Positions 34,346-48,000 of a stretch of 64,000 nt of DNA are shown piece after piece. A program made the position numbers and the translations under genes. Below the pieces are notes generated by a model. The model ran no database searches. It had not been told where the DNA came from and saw nothing but the letters and a program-made list of their open reading frames with translations. The stretch comes from Strix aluco (taxonomy: Eukaryota > Chordata > Aves > Strigiformes > Strigidae), in the NCBI RefSeq assembly GCF_031877795.1, contig NC_133938.1:13486920-13550919 (forward strand), in the 5' to 3' direction. How positions within the stretch are numbered: the stretch's first letter is position 1; every line of letters starts with the position of its first letter.

Positions 34346-37278
34346 ACTGGTACACATGTGCCACGATGCGTGGTGGGATCAGCGCCTAGTAGTTTTAGTA
34401 TAATTCAGTATTTCGTGGATTTAGAACCCCGATTTTACAGTGATACCAGCATATTAGCCATTGTGCTAGGAAGGGATCAGGCTGCGCAGAACAATATTAG
34501 TGTTTGAAAGAGTTTGAAAATGTTAAAAATTTTAATACGAGATTATTTTCTTCAGTGAGGAGGGTGCTGCAAACCTCAGCTGATGGTTTGCATGACTAAG
34601 CCAATTTCTTTCCTATGTGAATACATTAACTGTGATGATAATACCCTGAGAAATCCAGAGGCCCAGTTCTTCAAAAGTAGTTTGATGAAAATTCTCATTC
34701 ATTTCAAACATATTTAAGTGTCTATGTGTTTTAAAGATCTAGGGCAAAATATTTTAAAATCCACAACATTAAATAGAAATAATGGAAGTTAACATCTTTT
34801 GTCTGTGACTTAGTCTTAGGTGAATGTGTTGGTTAGCTGTTCATCACTGCTGTGGTTCTCACCTAACTCTTTAAATTAGGATTTGTTTGGAGGTTTGTTA
34901 CAGTTAATCAATTTTTCATAATGGCCCTTGTAAATCCAAATATAAAAATATATTCTCGGTTGTTTATATTCCTTTCTTCTAGCACAAGAGAAATGCTTTA
35001 GACTATGAATTTGCATCAGAATAATTCATAAAGCAGAGTATGTTTCAGGGCTATTTATTTCCTCCTAAGCCCTCTCACAAAGTAGCCGTAGCAGAGTTAT
35101 GGATGCTGTGATCTTTCTGCGAATTACTTGTACAATTGTACCAGGAGGGCAACTTGATACTGGACAGCGGTTTAGTAGATCACGGGTGCAAATTAGGATT
35201 GCAGGAGGCATTGCCTAAGAATGCAGCTGGAGATAACAGTGCTCAGTGCTTGGGGCAACACAACTGTTAACATAAGTTTCCATGCTCTGTAGAGTTGTTG
35301 AAGAAGTCCAAGCAGCATAAGACAGTATGTATGTTCATCCTAGCACATCACAGACTGTTCAGAAGCATACGGTTTGAGCTAGGAGGAAAAAAACCTACAT
35401 GTATGCTGGTGTCACAGCAAAATGTTTTGAATATGTTGGTGGCCAGAATGTATCTGGCCACAGTAGGGAAGATGTAGTATTTTTACATTAAAAATAGTTT
35501 GGGTTGTATTCATGAGTTACTTTGGTATTTCAGAGGAACATTTCTGGATAGCAGGTAGGATGGTTCTGTCAGTGTGAGACATTTCGGATTTACTAGTAGA
35601 TATTCCTGTCTGAGCACCTGTCCTGCAGAGGTCTGTTGCTTTGCTTCTCAGACAGTTTTACGTTGTAAACATTTTGGTTCTTATCAGCCCTGTCAGGAAG
35701 CAGACAGTTTGCTGCTCTGTCTATACGTTAAATTGTATTCTGAAAATGGAAATATTTGGAACACAAATACTCTGAATAAATGTTTCAAGCAGCACAGTGA
35801 TACAAAGCAACAAAAATAATAAAAATGCTAGGCTCAGACTTGCAAAGAGATGACTCCATTGAATGTACTTCATAACTGTGGGTCTATTTCCATCTTCTAT
35901 AATTACACAATGTGGAAAACTATTAGTGGAAAGTCTGTATGTGCAAACCCTCAGGACAGCATCAATGAGAAGCAAAGTTTCCTTTCTGTTGATAATGGTG
36001 TGCCTTTGATGTACAAACAAAAGATAACTGCTTTTTTATGCTTTTTTTTATCAAGAACCCTGTTTTCCCCATTTTTGTTTAAAAGTGCCCTCTTTGTTGT
36101 GACTGGTCTATGTACAGTTTCTATTCAATTATGTTCACATCCCTAATGGAAATAGTTGTCTTCTGCCATGGGCATAGACGTATAGTGTCAAGATGCCTTA
36201 TCCCAGAAATGCCTTTTATTCTTGTTTTCCAAGACTAGCTTATCATGGAACAAATACCTTTATACCTCTAAGTCTGCATCCATATTAAGACAATTGTACT
36301 GTTTTAATTATACTTTTATAACTAAAATGATACGACTTCCGCATGTGCTCTATATTTCAGTGAATTCATTGCTTTTGAAATATTTTTGAAGATATCTTAT
36401 TCCTAGTATATTTGTCTATAATCCTACCTCTCACTACCAGTAGTCTATTACATGTATCTAAGTCCCTGATGGTGCATTGTATCCTCAGTTTAGCCCTTTC
36501 TCTGTTCATAATGATACCACTGACCCCTCTGAGGCAATTCCTTGAAAAAGAGATAACAGTTTTTCCCCTGCCCTTGACCAGTAGGCTGACTGTTATGCTC
36601 AGCTCTCCTGAGGACACTGTTCTGTTTCCCTCAGGAATGCGAAAAAGTAATTTCCCCAGATAACAGCCAAAAACCCAATTAAGCTTAGATTAAAGAAAAG
36701 GAGGATTTATTGGCATTTTATGGAATAGAGAGAAAAGGAAAATAAAAGATAGGAGATATTAAATTGCCTGAAGTGGAAACACAGACTGTCCAGTTGCTAG
36801 CATTACTCTTCAGTTTACAGAATAATTGGTGGATTTTTAGCTGGTGTTAACCATATAACAGTAAAACACGGACTCTCTCACAGCCCAAAGCCATGTCTGT
36901 CTTTTTCTGTCAGAGCTGGAAAGACCGTGACATGCTGTCTTTGAAACACTGTGTGTGGCTGGAAAACCCCCTCAGTGACTTTGGTCTCTGAATTTGATGT
37001 GAAGGTGTCAGTAGTTACAAAACATGTTTGTTTACCCAGTGGGATGCTAAAATACATGCAAATTGGGCCAAGTGTACAAGATTTTAATTTCTGTGTTCCT
37101 AGTACATTGTATTTTTAGCACATGATTTTTAAACACCTTTCCAAATCTCATTGTATCTTCCAGAGGATCCATTGTCTTCTCATCACCTATTTAAATGGGC
37201 AGTAGGTAGCTACTTCCTACTTGAAACACAGGAAAACAAATTATTTGCATATCTTTAATTAACCCTCTCTTTGTGTAG

Positions 37279-37409
37279 ATTAAGATTGCCTTTAGTAACT
37301 GTCAGGTTTCTTGGCCAGTTGAATAAACAGCTTCTTGCATGCATTTCAATTACTGCACTTTTGTATTGCTAATGAGACTAAGCAACAGTTTCTTGGAGGC
37401 AATCTTAAT
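37279..37409. repeat. Imperfect palindrome with 13-bp perfect outer arms
   Basis: ATTAAGATTGCCT (37279-37291) pairs perfectly with AGGCAATCTTAAT (37397-37409). AACTGT (37297-37302) pairs with ACAGTT (37385-37390). The midpoint (about 37344) lies next to a self-complementary TGCATGCA at 37336-37343. The flank at 37240-37260 carries an octamer-like ATTTGCAT and a TTAATTAA, which suggests a regulatory element. Unnamed. Confidence 0.7.
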
Positions 37410-39231
37410 TTAGCGATTTCATTCACATTTTTATACAGGTACAGTGTTCCAGCTATGTAATTAATGGTGCCATCTCAGCTTTAGAGGTGGATAGAGAATT
37501 AAAAATAAGCATGACAAATACATCAGGTTGAATTCAAATTGTGAAACCATGTTATAAATTAAATAATTTTCGTACTGCAGAGTCCCAAACTGCTTTACAG
37601 AGTATATGTAAAATATACATACTACAGACCACTCTGTCCTCAGAAGGCAGCAGCCACGTGGACAATATCTGACTTGGGAAGGTTCAGTCATGGCCAGAAC
37701 ATGACTGTTGTGAATAAGACATGCCATCTTCAGTCTGGGAGCAGGCAGGACTTCATGGCTTTTGTGGCCTCATTAGGAGGGTTTCCTCATGGTGAACTGA
37801 GTGAGCCTCGAATGGTGAAGAGTTGACCTCACCAGTCTTATTAATATAACCAAATTCCTGCCCAAGCCAATGTTTACATGTACAATTACATATTTTGAAG
37901 TTTCAGCAGCATTCAGAATGCTCTACAGGCGAAGCTGTGCTCTGGTGGACAGCTGCAAAAGCAGTAGGATAAACTGCAGTAGGATGATTTGTAAATGAGC
38001 CTTAGGTCTTTTGTAGTCAGTCAGAGGAAACTTGATTAGAGATAAATCTCATTATACTATTAAAACTAGCATTCAGCTTTTTTGGCCAGATTACTTCAGA
38101 GGACTTTGGAACTATTGCACCAGGAAAGCAACCAGAGATATTCCAGGGTCAAATGGTAAAACATCATCAGGCAAGGTTAAAGGCACGCATTTGCAAGTCA
38201 AGAAGACATTGAAGGGGATCTAATTATAGGCTTAATCGCTGTAGGTAATGACAATTCAAGCTACTAAATTTAACATAGCCTGGATAGTATAACTGAGGTC
38301 ACCCAACAAATGAATCAACACATCCAAAGCAGATTTTCAAGAAACATTTAGAAAGGAATGGAAAGTTTTAGACCTGCTGAAGCCAAGAGAACTGTTGTCA
38401 GTGAGTCAGGTTTTCCAGCAGAGCCCAGACTTCACCCTATGCATAGAAGGACTGTGGCTTTGTTTCAGAAAACATCTTCAGTACTACCCTTCATAAATTT
38501 CCAGTAATGTATATGCCTATCATTTTGCTGGAGCAGTGCCCATGATACGCTATGGGTTTTACAGCTGGAGGTTGATCCAGAGTACTATGGTCCCATTACC
38601 AAATCCATCACTGGCTTGTGTGGTGACTTTGGCTGAGGCACGTGTGAATGTTTATGATTCCCAAGTCTCTCCACATCTAAACTACCTATCTGTCTTCATA
38701 AAAAGCTTAAACATCTGTGATGAATAGTGCTATATAAGTGCAATAACTTGATGTTTTCAAGGAGGAGACTAACAAGGGCCAGTGGAAGAGTTGTCTTGGG
38801 TGGGTGAAGGTGGATGTATTCTCTGCATTCCTACTTGTCCATAGTTGTAGTTCACAAAAGTGGAAACAGTGTGGTATTAATTCATGGTCTATAAAACAAA
38901 ATCACATTTTTAGTCTTGCATTTTAGTTGGTCTCATTTTTATGAACTTTGCAGTTGGGTTTCACTGGGATGTATTTGGCTGCTTGACAAAGTGACTGGAG
39001 ATTTATAATTCCTTATTAGTAACTCAGGGCTCTAAAGGGAATAACAGAGTACTTATTTGCTTTTCTAGGTCAGACTCATGATGTAGGAGTTTAATGAACT
39101 TCTGCTAAACAGGAATTGAAGCAGAATTAAAATCTCGGAGTGCATCTGTCCAAAAAGTTTATTAATCTTATTTTCTATAGGTTAGATATTTTTTCCTTGT
39201 TTAGGCTGCACTTTCTAAGTAATCAGGCAAG

Positions 39232-39250
39232 TATATGAGATTCTCATATA
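39232..39250. repeat. Perfect 9-bp inverted repeat
   Basis: TATATGAGA and TCTCATATA are separated by a single T. Small and possibly chance. Confidence 0.85.
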
Positions 39251-42200
39251 GAACCTGGTATTAAGTCAATGCACTGATGTGATTTTGCTCTGAAATTACA
39301 TTATGTCAGATAACTATTTATGTATCAGTGTTCAGGGCAATAAGATCCCAGTTCAAATGCGCTGAAGAAGAGTTTGTGATTCATGTTAGCTTAACTATTG
39401 CTGCAGTTTTGATGCCTCTCAGATATTGTTTGAATCAATAAGGTGGGCATTTCTCTTTCAAGAACATGCTCAAATCTATGTTCAAGAAAAATAGTGCAGT
39501 ATCTATGCTTCTCTGTAAATGTGAAGGGAAGACAGTGTTTCATATTCTCACAGGAGATATACATTGGGATTTACTTGAAATTACCAAATTAGTGATGTAG
39601 ATAAAAATGCATGGAACAAACACAAAAACAAGTTATATAACCACTGTCATGCTTTGCACTGGACTTGGGTTGCAGGATATAACATCTCCTCTTTATTGAA
39701 AAGAAGAGTTTGTATTACATTCAGAAATGTCTGTGAATCAAATGTGTAAAACAATAATATATTTGAACATCCTAAGTATTTCAGTAGATACTGTTTAAGC
39801 CTTGGAGGTATAACTGGGTATGCACATAAAATGTCAAATCTCCTTGATTTATGCAGTATTTAGTAAATATATAACCATTAATGTATGTTTCAGACAGTAT
39901 ACAATTATCTGGGGGGGAAAAAAAAACCAACAAAAATAAAAACCAAGAGATAACAGAAAACAATGAGTGAAGGGTTATGTCTTAAATATCCTGTCTTAAT
40001 GCTTATTCATGGCTCTAAAGAAACACTTTCCTTCATGCTGTCCTAAATGCTGATCCTGAAATAAGTTCCTTCGCCCTTTTCTCAAAAATCAGAGATCAAG
40101 ATCATCTTTGCAAAAAAACATCTTGTCCTTGATTAAACAAGAAAGTCCTCTGCTTTGCCCTGAAGAGTAGCCTGGAGGTTAGAATGCTTATCTAGAATGC
40201 AGAAGGCAAAACCTTCATGTCTTCCTTGGTCAGAGGTGATTTACAGTTATTTCTGTAAGGATACAACCTTAAACTACAAACTAATGTGGGGGTCAGAGTA
40301 CTTCAAACTGAGCAAGTGGGAGAGCAAGCCAAATGCTGAGAAGAGCTTGGTTCAACCCCTACTCCTCTTTTTGCATATTACCTAATGACCATTTTACATA
40401 GAAATCATGAAAGTCCTGGGGGCATTGACTAGCTTCTTTAGCCTTCAGGCAGGCATGTTGTACAGTCTCTGTTCACCATTTATTCTTATTATTCACATTA
40501 GATTTTCTTTTCCTTTGGCTGATTTCTGCATTAAATGATGGAAAGAAGTATTGAACTTCGAATTCTTTTTCTGCCTAACTCCTCATCAACCAAGTTGCCA
40601 ACTGGCAGAGAGTGCAGTATCCTAATTACTCTCTGTGATTTGAGAAAGAGAAAGAACTTAACTCAACATTTGGATCCCAGGTGCTCAGAGACACATGAGA
40701 GAAAAACAAAATGGCCTTTTTATTAAACAAATCTGATGTAGAAGAGAGGGAAGAGGGATTTTATATTTGCTTTTCTGGTTTTGACCAGAGAATACTTGGC
40801 TCAGGAGCAATAAACTACCATTATTCTTGCTTGTAAAAAGCACTTAAGAAGCAGGACTGCAAATAGCAAGATGAAATTCCTATTTAATAGTAAGCAAGCA
40901 AGCGTGCCCATGTGACAGCCAAGCAGAGAAGTGAACAAAGGAAGCTTTCAAAGCATGACTGGTCAGTATGATTTTGTAGTTGTTCAGTGGGAGGACCAGG
41001 TGTAGTTGTTTGCCAAAAATAAAGCCTAAAGAAATAGGAATTTCTAGATCTTTTGAGGGGAATGCCTTATTGAAATGACAGAGGAGGTTGTTGGCTTCTT
41101 TAGGATGTGGATAATGGGAATAACTTTGTCTGTGCTACTGTTGATGGTGAAGGGAGGAAATCAGATGCTGGTCCTATGCTAAGGAGCCCTGTAGGTGTTG
41201 AGAGACGAGAGGAGGTGTGATCATGGACCAGCACAGTTGTTTTGGAAGAAACTGTAATGTAGAAGCATTTGTACCCATAAATCTGGTAGAATTTCTCTTG
41301 ATTGTGAGGGGGGGTATACAAAGCACTTCTTTACCATATAGCTGTATAACTGCTAGGACTGCTTTTTTGGCATAATATACTTGTTTTACTCTAACAATAA
41401 CATGCCTCTAGAATAAAAAGGACCTAAGAATGGGAAAAGCTGAATACAGAGGAAGAGTGTCTCTCTGTTTGGGAGGGGTCAGTAGAGACAATAATGTAAT
41501 AATAGCATTTCTATCCTATTCATTGATCTGGATTTTTTTTTCCACTAAGATACATAAACTACCTTGAAAACTGGGTCAGCTTAAATGCTGTCACAAATGC
41601 TCATCACCAAGCGTGCATACCTGTCACACTCGGCAGCTGGAACAAATTTCGTGAAGAGACTGGGGTAAAAGGTGAAGCTCAGCAGGATTATTGGTTGTGA
41701 AGGAATCACACTTTTGCAATTTGTCTGGTACAAAACAAAGGAAATGGGGCAAAATTGTGCCTTAATACTGATAAATACAAATAGTATTTGTCTTTTTGTT
41801 TTCAAACTGATATTTGTTGTTAGATTTATTTGCATACATTTGGTAAATGCAGTATTATTCCCATGGTGGATTATTCTTGCTGCTTAAGAGACTGAATTTA
41901 TTGACATATCTAGACATTGAAATTTACTGGGAATTGCTTGAAACCCTTTAGGGGTTGAAAGTTCTTTAAATTGAGTTAGTTTCAGTGTAATAATGGGATT
42001 GTTGGTGATAAATTACAATATTATGTATTTACTGCTAAGCAAGGAAGAGCTTTTTAGAAGATCCTTGCTCTTTTATGCCAAAATGAAGTTACATGGGTGA
42101 AAGCCATGGTGCACTTTCATGGCATATCTTTGTTCCATCAACTCTTGATGATCATGGTTCACTGTAGAAGATGTAGGATTTGTGCCAGAGAACAACAGCA

Positions 42201-42683
42201 TCTCATCCTAAGTGAACTGTCCAGTAACGCTTGGGAAATAATAGCATATATGATTGATGGGCCTCTGTGTTGCATGTAAGTAGGTACCTTGCCAGCCTGA
42301 AGAGAGCCAACGTCAGGACTCAGGCCTGTACTCTTAACACAAGCTGAAAGCGTCCTCTAGACAGATCATAAGCTTTCCTGTGTGTGTAGGAAAGTGGTAG
42401 GGAGCAGTAGTTCACGCCAGCTCTGCAGCTAAAGCCTGCCCTAGGAGTGATTCTGGTCTGCAACTATATCCGTTCAGTCCTTGGCTTTTTCACTGACAAT
42501 GCCTTCAGGATGCCAGAAGGCAGTGGTGGCTTTGTGATGCAAATCAGTGCTGCCAAGTCTTACTTGCTAAAAAGGTGACTCATTCATTCGGGATCAATTT
42601 TTAAGGCAGCTTGTAACATCTTTCTCATTGGGCATGAAGGATTTTGCCGAGTGTTTCAATGAGACAATTACAATCTCACTCAA

Positions 42684-42701
42684 TTTTTTTTTTTAAAAAA
42701 A
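42684..42701. repeat. T11A7 tract
   Basis: Eleven T are followed by seven A, a low-complexity self-complementary run. Confidence 0.85.
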
Positions 42702-43014
42702 TTTCCTTTCATTCACATTGTCACTCAGAGGTGTATGTGAGTGCCCAGAACTGGTCAGAGAGACTGAAACGTGAGAAATTTGCTCTCCCAGGGTGAGCAG
42801 AAATTTTGGCTGCAAGAATGAGTTGACGGGTTTTTTTCGAGAGGAAGGCAAGAGCAGAGTGGTCCAAATGACCTAACTGTTTTTACCAGGACATATGGCA
42901 GGAGACTCCTTAGTGGCCTGTTCTTCAGGGAGAGTGGAGGGGAAGCAGCACAATAGAGTCTTTTGTTAAAGTGGGAAGAATAAAGCAAATAGAGGCTCCA
43001 GTGCATCTGTTTGA

Positions 43015-43024
43015 GGGGGGGGGG
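43015..43024. repeat. G10 homopolymer
   Basis: Ten consecutive G, preceded by GA and followed by AGTAGGAGTAG. Confidence 0.85.
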
Positions 43025-44919
43025 AGTAGGAGTAGACTTGCTGAAACCTATGTGGCATATCCTGGAGTACAGGGATGGAGCCAGCAGCAAGTGGCCAAGC
43101 AGAGAGGAGTTGATGTGTTGCTGAAGGCATGTTACCCTGCAGAAGATTTGAGTATACAGGAAATGTTCAGGTTTTGCTGCAAAACTGATTTTGGGAAGGA
43201 GAACATATTAAACTGACTCAGAGGAAGTGCTGGGCGTAGTTGGAGGCAGAGCAACTGAAGCACTGTTCTCCCAACCCCTGGTAGGAATCCTGACACTAAC
43301 AGGGTTACAGAGGAGAGTATGATGCAACACTTTACAGTTAGGACTACTCAAAACTTCTGGGCAGAGAGTAGATACAGATTAAGTAGCAGTGTCTCAGTTG
43401 GGATAACTACAGAAGTGAGTTTATATGACTATTCTTCACACGTTGCCTAGATGTCATAGCTCTGGATAATCAGAGTCAAACAATCAGAAATTCTGTCCAA
43501 CTAATATATAGGTTTAAAAATCATAAGCTGTAAATACTAATACTACATTTGGAGGTTTTTTCCTTTACTTTTGAAGTTTCATTGTGTACTTAATGTTACA
43601 CTTTCCAGTTTCTCTGCCACTCTGAGAAACTTGTTCTCTTCTAATCCCATCACTCTGGGAGCTGGAGATTTAAGAAAAACATGTAATATTATTAAATATA
43701 TAATAAAATTGTAACAATCGGCAATATGGTAAGAAGAGTAAACAGATCATCAATCTAAGACTACTATATGCAGTAATTCATCCTTCTCAATTGGTGATGC
43801 CTGAGTCAGGAAAAGCTTTATTAGGTTGCTAGAAGGAAAGTTGTCTGCTAAGGTCCAGAAATGCTGTTAATTGCAGGTTTAAGTCATAAGCAACTGTCAC
43901 GGTATTCCCAAGAGAAAAAAATACCCAGAGTGTAGACCCTGAACTTGTAAATATATTGAAGTTACCAAAATATGCTTTATTACAGTAACAGCTGTATGTT
44001 TTTAACAAGTGACAAATACATACAGAAAACACATTTTATAAACTGTCCATAGGCTGCAGTTTATCCATACAAAGTTTTTAGTAACCCTATGCTGATAGTA
44101 AATATGAAAGAAATAGGAAAAAGACTGAAATCTATAGTGTGCCCAGCTGATTTCTAGAACTTCCTAAAATTCACATTCACATCCTCAATTTTTGATGTGC
44201 TCCCTTCATCCTTCAGAATGAATTTCAGGGATGTTTCAAACGTGTTCTTAATTTACCATACATGCTTCATGTATGTTGTATCACTGCAATGGCATACATG
44301 TGGCATAGAGATTTTAGCCTAGAAAATAAAGATATACTGGGGAGTGAACAACCATGAAAGAAAGGAAAAAACACCGAAAAAATAGTGAGTGGAGAAGCTT
44401 GGTGCAAAGGAAGCAGCCTAGATATGAGAGAGAATTCAGTGATGCCGCCTGCTTTTGAAAGCTTGCTGAAGTATATTAGACAGTTGGAAACAGAGTTGTA
44501 AAGGGGAAATTTAATCTCCTTCTTAGAAGACAGCAAAATTTAACTGATGCTGGATAAAGGGGAACCTCCTGTGATGCTGTATGGCTAATTTTCACAGAGA
44601 ATGTGTAATTCTTTCAGATACTGCAAGACTCCATTTACTGCTTTAGTAAATAGAAATTGCTGCTTGTGAAAATCTGTTTAGTAAATGTTATTTTGGAGGG
44701 TGTTGGCATCTTATGCAGTACTGAGGCTTCTTTATCCACTTTTTACTTCACCTGCTAAACAACTGCAAATTTTCCTTCATTCAGTAAGCTTTAGCTGAAT
44801 TAAAACCCCTACCAATTCTTAATAAAATGATCAGATAAGAAAAGGCATGGTATTAAGGTGAATGGTTATTATGTGGAAAATTATTCAAGGTAGAAACATT
44901 GTGCCTGCAGTTCTATTAA

Positions 44920-45046
44920 TTTTATCAATGCATATATAGTGCACAATTATGGTATATAAGAATTACATACACCCATGTGCAGTAAACTGCATGGTATCTA
45001 CCAAATCTTTACACTGTAAATAATTTACATTTATTGCCAAGCAGAA
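44920..45046. repeat. Imperfect palindrome centred near 44985
   Basis: The centre CCATGTGCAGT-AA-ACTGC-ATGG (44973-44994) pairs with one bulge. AATTAT (44945) pairs with ATAATT (ending 45025) about the same centre, and TAAGA/TCTTT-type blocks pair between them. The outer limits are uncertain. Confidence 0.5.
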
Positions 45047-48000
45047 TCAGAATTTTCCAATCTCAGAGGAAAATAAAGTCTTGTCAGCCCATCATGTTGT
45101 CGTTATTACTGAATGCCTAGTAACCATTTCCACAAATGTAAAAGTCTAGACATCCTACCTCTTCTTGGATGAGATAAGTTGATTGATTCCTGGAGCCAAT
45201 TTGCTCAAGATGCAACTGTCTTTCTCGAACTCGATGTAGCATTTGCTCTGGGTAAGAAGAACAAAGAGAATGCTAGTACTTGTTTGTGCTTTGGGCTAAT
45301 CTGAAAAGGGGAGAATATTTTATTTTATATTTTATATACCCCCTGCTACTATTCTTGCTATCAGGGAGAAAGGAGGCATTTTTTTACTGTGATACTCACA
45401 GTGCTTAATTAATACCAGAGCTAAGCCCTGTAGAAAAACGCAGGTAAGGTTCTTTGTTCTTGAAAAGAAGAGGAGGGCTGACCAACTACTAAGACCCAAC
45501 TTGCCATGGGTAACATAGGAAATATGCAGTTATTTATGATGAAGTTGGTGTGTTAACATTTTGTCTGTCTGTGGGCTCGAGTTGGTCATTCCAGTCTTTT
45601 ACTCAGGAGGGACAAACACATTTTAAAATATTGTGAGATTATGTTGGATAACTGGTCTTCAAATAGGTTTAAAAGGCCTCATTCAGAATGTGAGAGAAGG
45701 CTGTTTCAACATGCAAAATGCACAGAACCAGATTGCTTCAGACTATATTCATCTGCAAATAGTAAATATATATGTAATTCACATTTCCATAGTAAGAGTT
45801 TGCACACTGCACAGAGCTTGCATAGCCTATACTTCATAGGCAAATACTGTTGAAACAATTCAGGGTGGCGATCAGTGCAACTTGTGTCACTTCTCTAATT
45901 TGAAAGTCCTGTTGATGGAGAGTTGCACAAGAAAGCTGGTTTGACATAAAAAAATACGCATTGAACTTGAATATATAGTTTGTCTGTGATACAAGTGCTG
46001 CCTCTGTAATGCAGATTTCCTCTCTTAAGAAACATTCGCTTCAAAGTGTTATGCAAACTACTGCACTACAGCAGCAGCCATAGCAATATACCGCAGCATG
46101 TCCCAGCTATTACACACACCTGTCGAGTTCAGGGATTGAAAAAACAATCACCCAGCAAGCGCTAGGATCGCACTGGTGCAATATTGTCTGGCAATTGAAA
46201 GATAAAGACCTAGGATAGGGTTGGTGTAATGTCCAAGGGAAGCCTGTTGTGGATACCAAGCTATGGCATTATGCTTTCAACCTGCTGTCAGCCCAGAAGA
46301 AAAGATGAATCTGTTTTCTTGGGATTATTTGAGGTGCCACTACCTGGCAAACCAGAAATGTCTTCCATTTATGCACACTAAAGTGAGCACTAAGCAGGGC
46401 ATGTCTTTATTAGCTCTGGGAAAGAGCTTTCCTATTCTTGTGTTAGCAAAGGCTAGGATTTATTACAACATAGTGTGGGAAGAAATTAGTCATCCATGAT
46501 GTGGAGTAGAATATTTTCTCTTTCACATGGTTTCTCCGTTTTGCCTTGTAACCCACTAGCACTTTCCTGCATTTTAGATGATAGATTTGCATTTTCGGTT
46601 TGTACATTTCCCTTTCTGGTTTTGCTCTTCATTGTCAGATAAGAGGGGAATAGATAAGAGAATTAAGGGGAAAGGTGGTGAGCACACCCAAAGCTGCAGC
46701 AGAATGGTTTGGGGAGAAGTGGTGTCTTTAGATGCTGCTATGGCATCTGGATACTTGGAAACTACATCCATGCGTGTGAACTAAACATAGAAATGCCAAG
46801 GTACTTACAAAAGGGCCCGGTTTACAAGTCATGTGTAATTTTTGCACTGAATAACTGATTTGTATTTGCAGTTAACACCATTTGTGTCTGAGATGGAAAA
46901 GTAAATGTAGTGTCCTTGTTGCTAGCGGTTCAGACTTAGGACTCTAATGTAAAGTATAATGTCGGGCAGTGCCTCGCCTTGTCTAATTTATGGCTTTGGA
47001 ACAGCTTGTTACACACCCGGTGTGGGACTGGGTGGTGGGAGTAAAGAAACCCCCACCTTTTCATGTGCCCTAACAGCAGATTGCCTGGGTTGCAGAGCTC
47101 TGCTGCATCAAAAGTAGATTAAATCTTTATCTAAGAATCACAGGATGGTGATAGTGCTCTTAAACAGTAGCTGCTATTAAAATGTCAGCATTGCTGTCAG
47201 TCACCACCGAGTACCTGAGTTAGTGCTGTTTCCCTTGATATTCAGAATGAAAAATAGACAGGTTGCTACTTAAAGTGAACTATTGTAAATGAGGAGCACA
47301 GATTTAATCCTTTCTGATATGGCTTATTATCCATCTGTAAGATTAAAAATGTATGTTGTATTACTTCAGGGGTTGCACTGATCTCTAGATTTCATGCTTC
47401 TGGATTTTACTACTTACGTACCCTTATTATTTTTATTCCACATTTTGGCAATATCAAGGCTTAGTCATATATGTGAAAGAAAATGTAAAGTTACAGATAA
47501 CACTGTAATTGTCCATTTTGTGAAAACTTTAGGGCTTTGTCTTGTGAGCATTGTGCAAAATGGCAGATATTGATATCTTAACTAATTATTCAATCAAGGA
47601 TTTGGCAGGTCAGTCAATGGGAATGATGTACAGTGGACTAGAATTGATCACACTTCATTTCCCATCAATTGGCAGAGCAAATGGTAGTTCAGATGATAAG
47701 TTAGGATCATTGCCAGTCATTTTTGGTCTCATGCCTTTTGTTTTTTCTTTCTTTTTTTTTTCTTCCAAACGAGAACCCCCAGACTATTTGGTGACAGTGA
47801 ATGTCCTCTGATGTTGGTGAATAAAGCAATGCAGAATTTTTGTAGCCTCTGAGGGACATGAAACTATTTCTGGCTCTATAATTGATGCTGCTGCATAGTC
47901 CTATAATCACCTAACCTTATTGAATTGTCCCCATGTGAAGATTTGATTTCAAATTTAGTAATCATTATACATCATTTATTTTCACATAGATTACAGGTTC

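Noticed and set aside
33832..34347. 171-codon minus-strand frame in the GC-rich patch
   Set aside because: Ser/Gly/Gln/Pro low complexity explained by base composition.
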